NCBI GenBank assembly: GCA_003222375.1
Contig: QHVX01000173.1
Coordinates: 1-6,410 of the forward strand
From: Acidobacteriota bacterium
GTDB lineage: Bacteria; Acidobacteriota; Thermoanaerobaculia; Gp7-AA8
DNA: 6,410 nt
Direction: 5' to 3'
A model generated the notes under the pieces. It did no database searches, was not told the DNA's origin, and saw only the letters and a list, made by a program, of their open reading frames with translations. The translations under genes and the position numbers were made by a program. This document shows positions 5,613 to 6,410 of the stretch, piece after piece (within the stretch, counting starts at the first letter, position 1; each line of letters starts with the position of its first letter).

Positions 5613-6410
5613 TCACCTCGTCCTTTCGGAATTGTTCCAGCGGGTGGTGAATCCGATCGTCATCGTGGCGCGTGAGAACTTGCCGTCGGGGCGCGTTGGA
5701 TCAATGGCCCCGTTCTGCCTTTCATGGGTGTAAGCCACGTCTGCGCCTAACAGCGGCGAGACGTCGTAGCGGCCGCCGGCGGCGAACCGATAAACAGTGC
5801 CCTGCAGCGGACCGTTGGTGGTCTTATAGAATGCCGGAGTGGCGTATGCGGTGAGCCGGCGAATGGGATTGAATGAGAGCTTCGATTGCAGCACGCGTGT
5901 CTCGACCATGCCGGCATATCCGACCAGGGTCGTTTCCGTCCGCAAGAAGGAAAGAGCGATTGTGCTCGATTTCCACGTGTGCGCCGCAATCGCAGTGAAG
6001 TCCGTCGACCACTTCCCATCGGTCAGGCGCGGACCTGCCTGCACTGTCACGCGGTTATGCAGCCCAAAGTTGTGAATCCAGCGCCCAAGAAATACTTGAG
6101 TGTTGGCTCTTTGTGAGGTCGCGCCATCGAATTCGACATGCGTGTGCTCGTAATGGAAGTTGAATAGATCGCGTCCCGTGACATGGCGCTCCAGAATGAG
6201 CGCCTGCATTTGCGAGCGCATGCCACTGCCGTTGACTACGTTTGTCTTCAGAGATGATGTCTGCACTGTCGCGATCAGCCGCGGTGAGACACGGAGGCGA
6301 GCCCACGAGCCGGCCGTGAAGTATTGACCTCGGGACCGCGACGCCGCCAAACCTGTATCGGTAGTCAACTCCGCAAGCGTGTTCGTATTGAGGTAATTTC
6401 CGGTGAGGGA
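5613..6410 (-). CDS. Outer-membrane beta-barrel-like protein, 3' part (5' end off window)
   Basis: The frame is open from the window edge to the TGA at 5615-5613, giving 265 residues of a longer protein. It consists of alternating polar and hydrophobic strands of 8-12 residues joined by short turns, for example RLIATVQTSS, NTQVFLGRWIH, RVTVQAGPRL, STIALSFLRTET, LTAYATPAFYKT, YRFAAGGRYDV, LGADVAYTHERQ and RATMTIGFTTRW, with little sign of helices. This is the pattern of a transmembrane beta-barrel. The last strand ends in an aromatic (TRW) followed by a short basic tail. Position directly before the export gene matches the barrel protein often found in EPS and PEP-CTERM loci (TIGR03016-like), but I assign that only by pattern and context. 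A possible TTG start at 6368 is not convincing because coding sequence continues upstream of it (SLTGNYLNTNTLAE). Confidence 0.8.
   Translation of the reverse strand, partial: SLTGNYLNTNTLAELTTDTGLAASRSRGQYFTAGSWARLRVSPRLIATVQTSSLKTNVVNGSGMRSQMQALILERHVTGRDLFNFHYEHTHVEFDGATSQRANTQVFLGRWIHNFGLHNRVTVQAGPRLTDGKWSTDFTAIAAHTWKSSTIALSFLRTETTLVGYAGMVETRVLQSKLSFNPIRRLTAYATPAFYKTTNGPLQGTVYRFAAGGRYDVSPLLGADVAYTHERQNGAIDPTRPDGKFSRATMTIGFTTRWNNSERTR
5614..5626 (-). promoter_or_regulatory. Ribosome binding site of the export gene (decides start)
   Basis: On the minus strand this reads AAAGGACGAGGTG. GAGG sits 5 nt before ATG 5610, and AGGA sits 4 nt before the alternative GTG 5616. It lies within the last codons of the barrel gene and is the only strong Shine-Dalgarno sequence in the window. 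The export protein may therefore be translated more independently than the later, coupled genes. Confidence 0.6.

Noticed and set aside
6366..6368. TTG as the start of the barrel gene
   Set aside because: The frame is open upstream to the window edge with barrel-like residues, so the gene is most likely truncated by the window.

Overview
This window is a stretch of a GC-rich bacterial exopolysaccharide (EPS) or capsule locus. Every gene I can support lies on the minus strand, so transcription runs from position 6410 towards 1. There is no intergenic gap longer than a few bases and no RNA gene, CRISPR array, insertion sequence or internal promoter that I can see. The kinase wording (motifs such as VDADLRRPS), the high GC content and a short degenerate CACAGAGG-type repeat would fit an Acidobacteriota-like or deltaproteobacterial-like soil organism. 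That assignment is a guess from protein style, not a demonstrated one.

Layout in transcription order: (1) a 3'-fragment of an outer-membrane beta-barrel-like protein (6410 to 5613, 5' end off the window); (2) a short periplasmic polysaccharide export protein with Poly_export and SLBB regions (5610 to 5050); (3) a Wzz/GNVR chain-length determinant (5046 to 3562); (4) a bacterial tyrosine kinase (BY-kinase) that is frame-disrupted exactly where its Walker A loop should be, and whose tyrosine-rich tail runs without a stop into a Trm112-like zinc motif plus the start of a methyltransferase that never reaches its catalytic domain (3565 to 2533); (5) a polytopic O-antigen ligase/polymerase-type protein (2526 to 1210); (6) a GT4 glycosyltransferase (1228 to 38); (7) the first 13 codons of another gene (41 to 1, continuing off the window). 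Junctions overlap or are separated by 2-6 nt, which indicates one polycistronic, translationally coupled unit.

The parts form most of a Wzx/Wzy-type EPS machine. The GT4 enzyme adds a sugar to the lipid-linked unit, the membrane ligase/polymerase joins units or transfers them to an acceptor, the Wzz-type protein with its kinase partner sets chain length, and the SLBB protein with the barrel would carry the polymer out. The set barrel + short SLBB exporter + roughly 500-residue chain-length protein + separate tyrosine kinase resembles loci associated with exosortase A (XrtA/EpsH, PEP-CTERM), although no exosortase is visible here.

The most unusual points are the kinase gene (lost P-loop and fusion to a methyltransferase head) and the end of the GT4 gene, whose last codons, stop and overlap with the next start all lie in a short repeat-like sequence.
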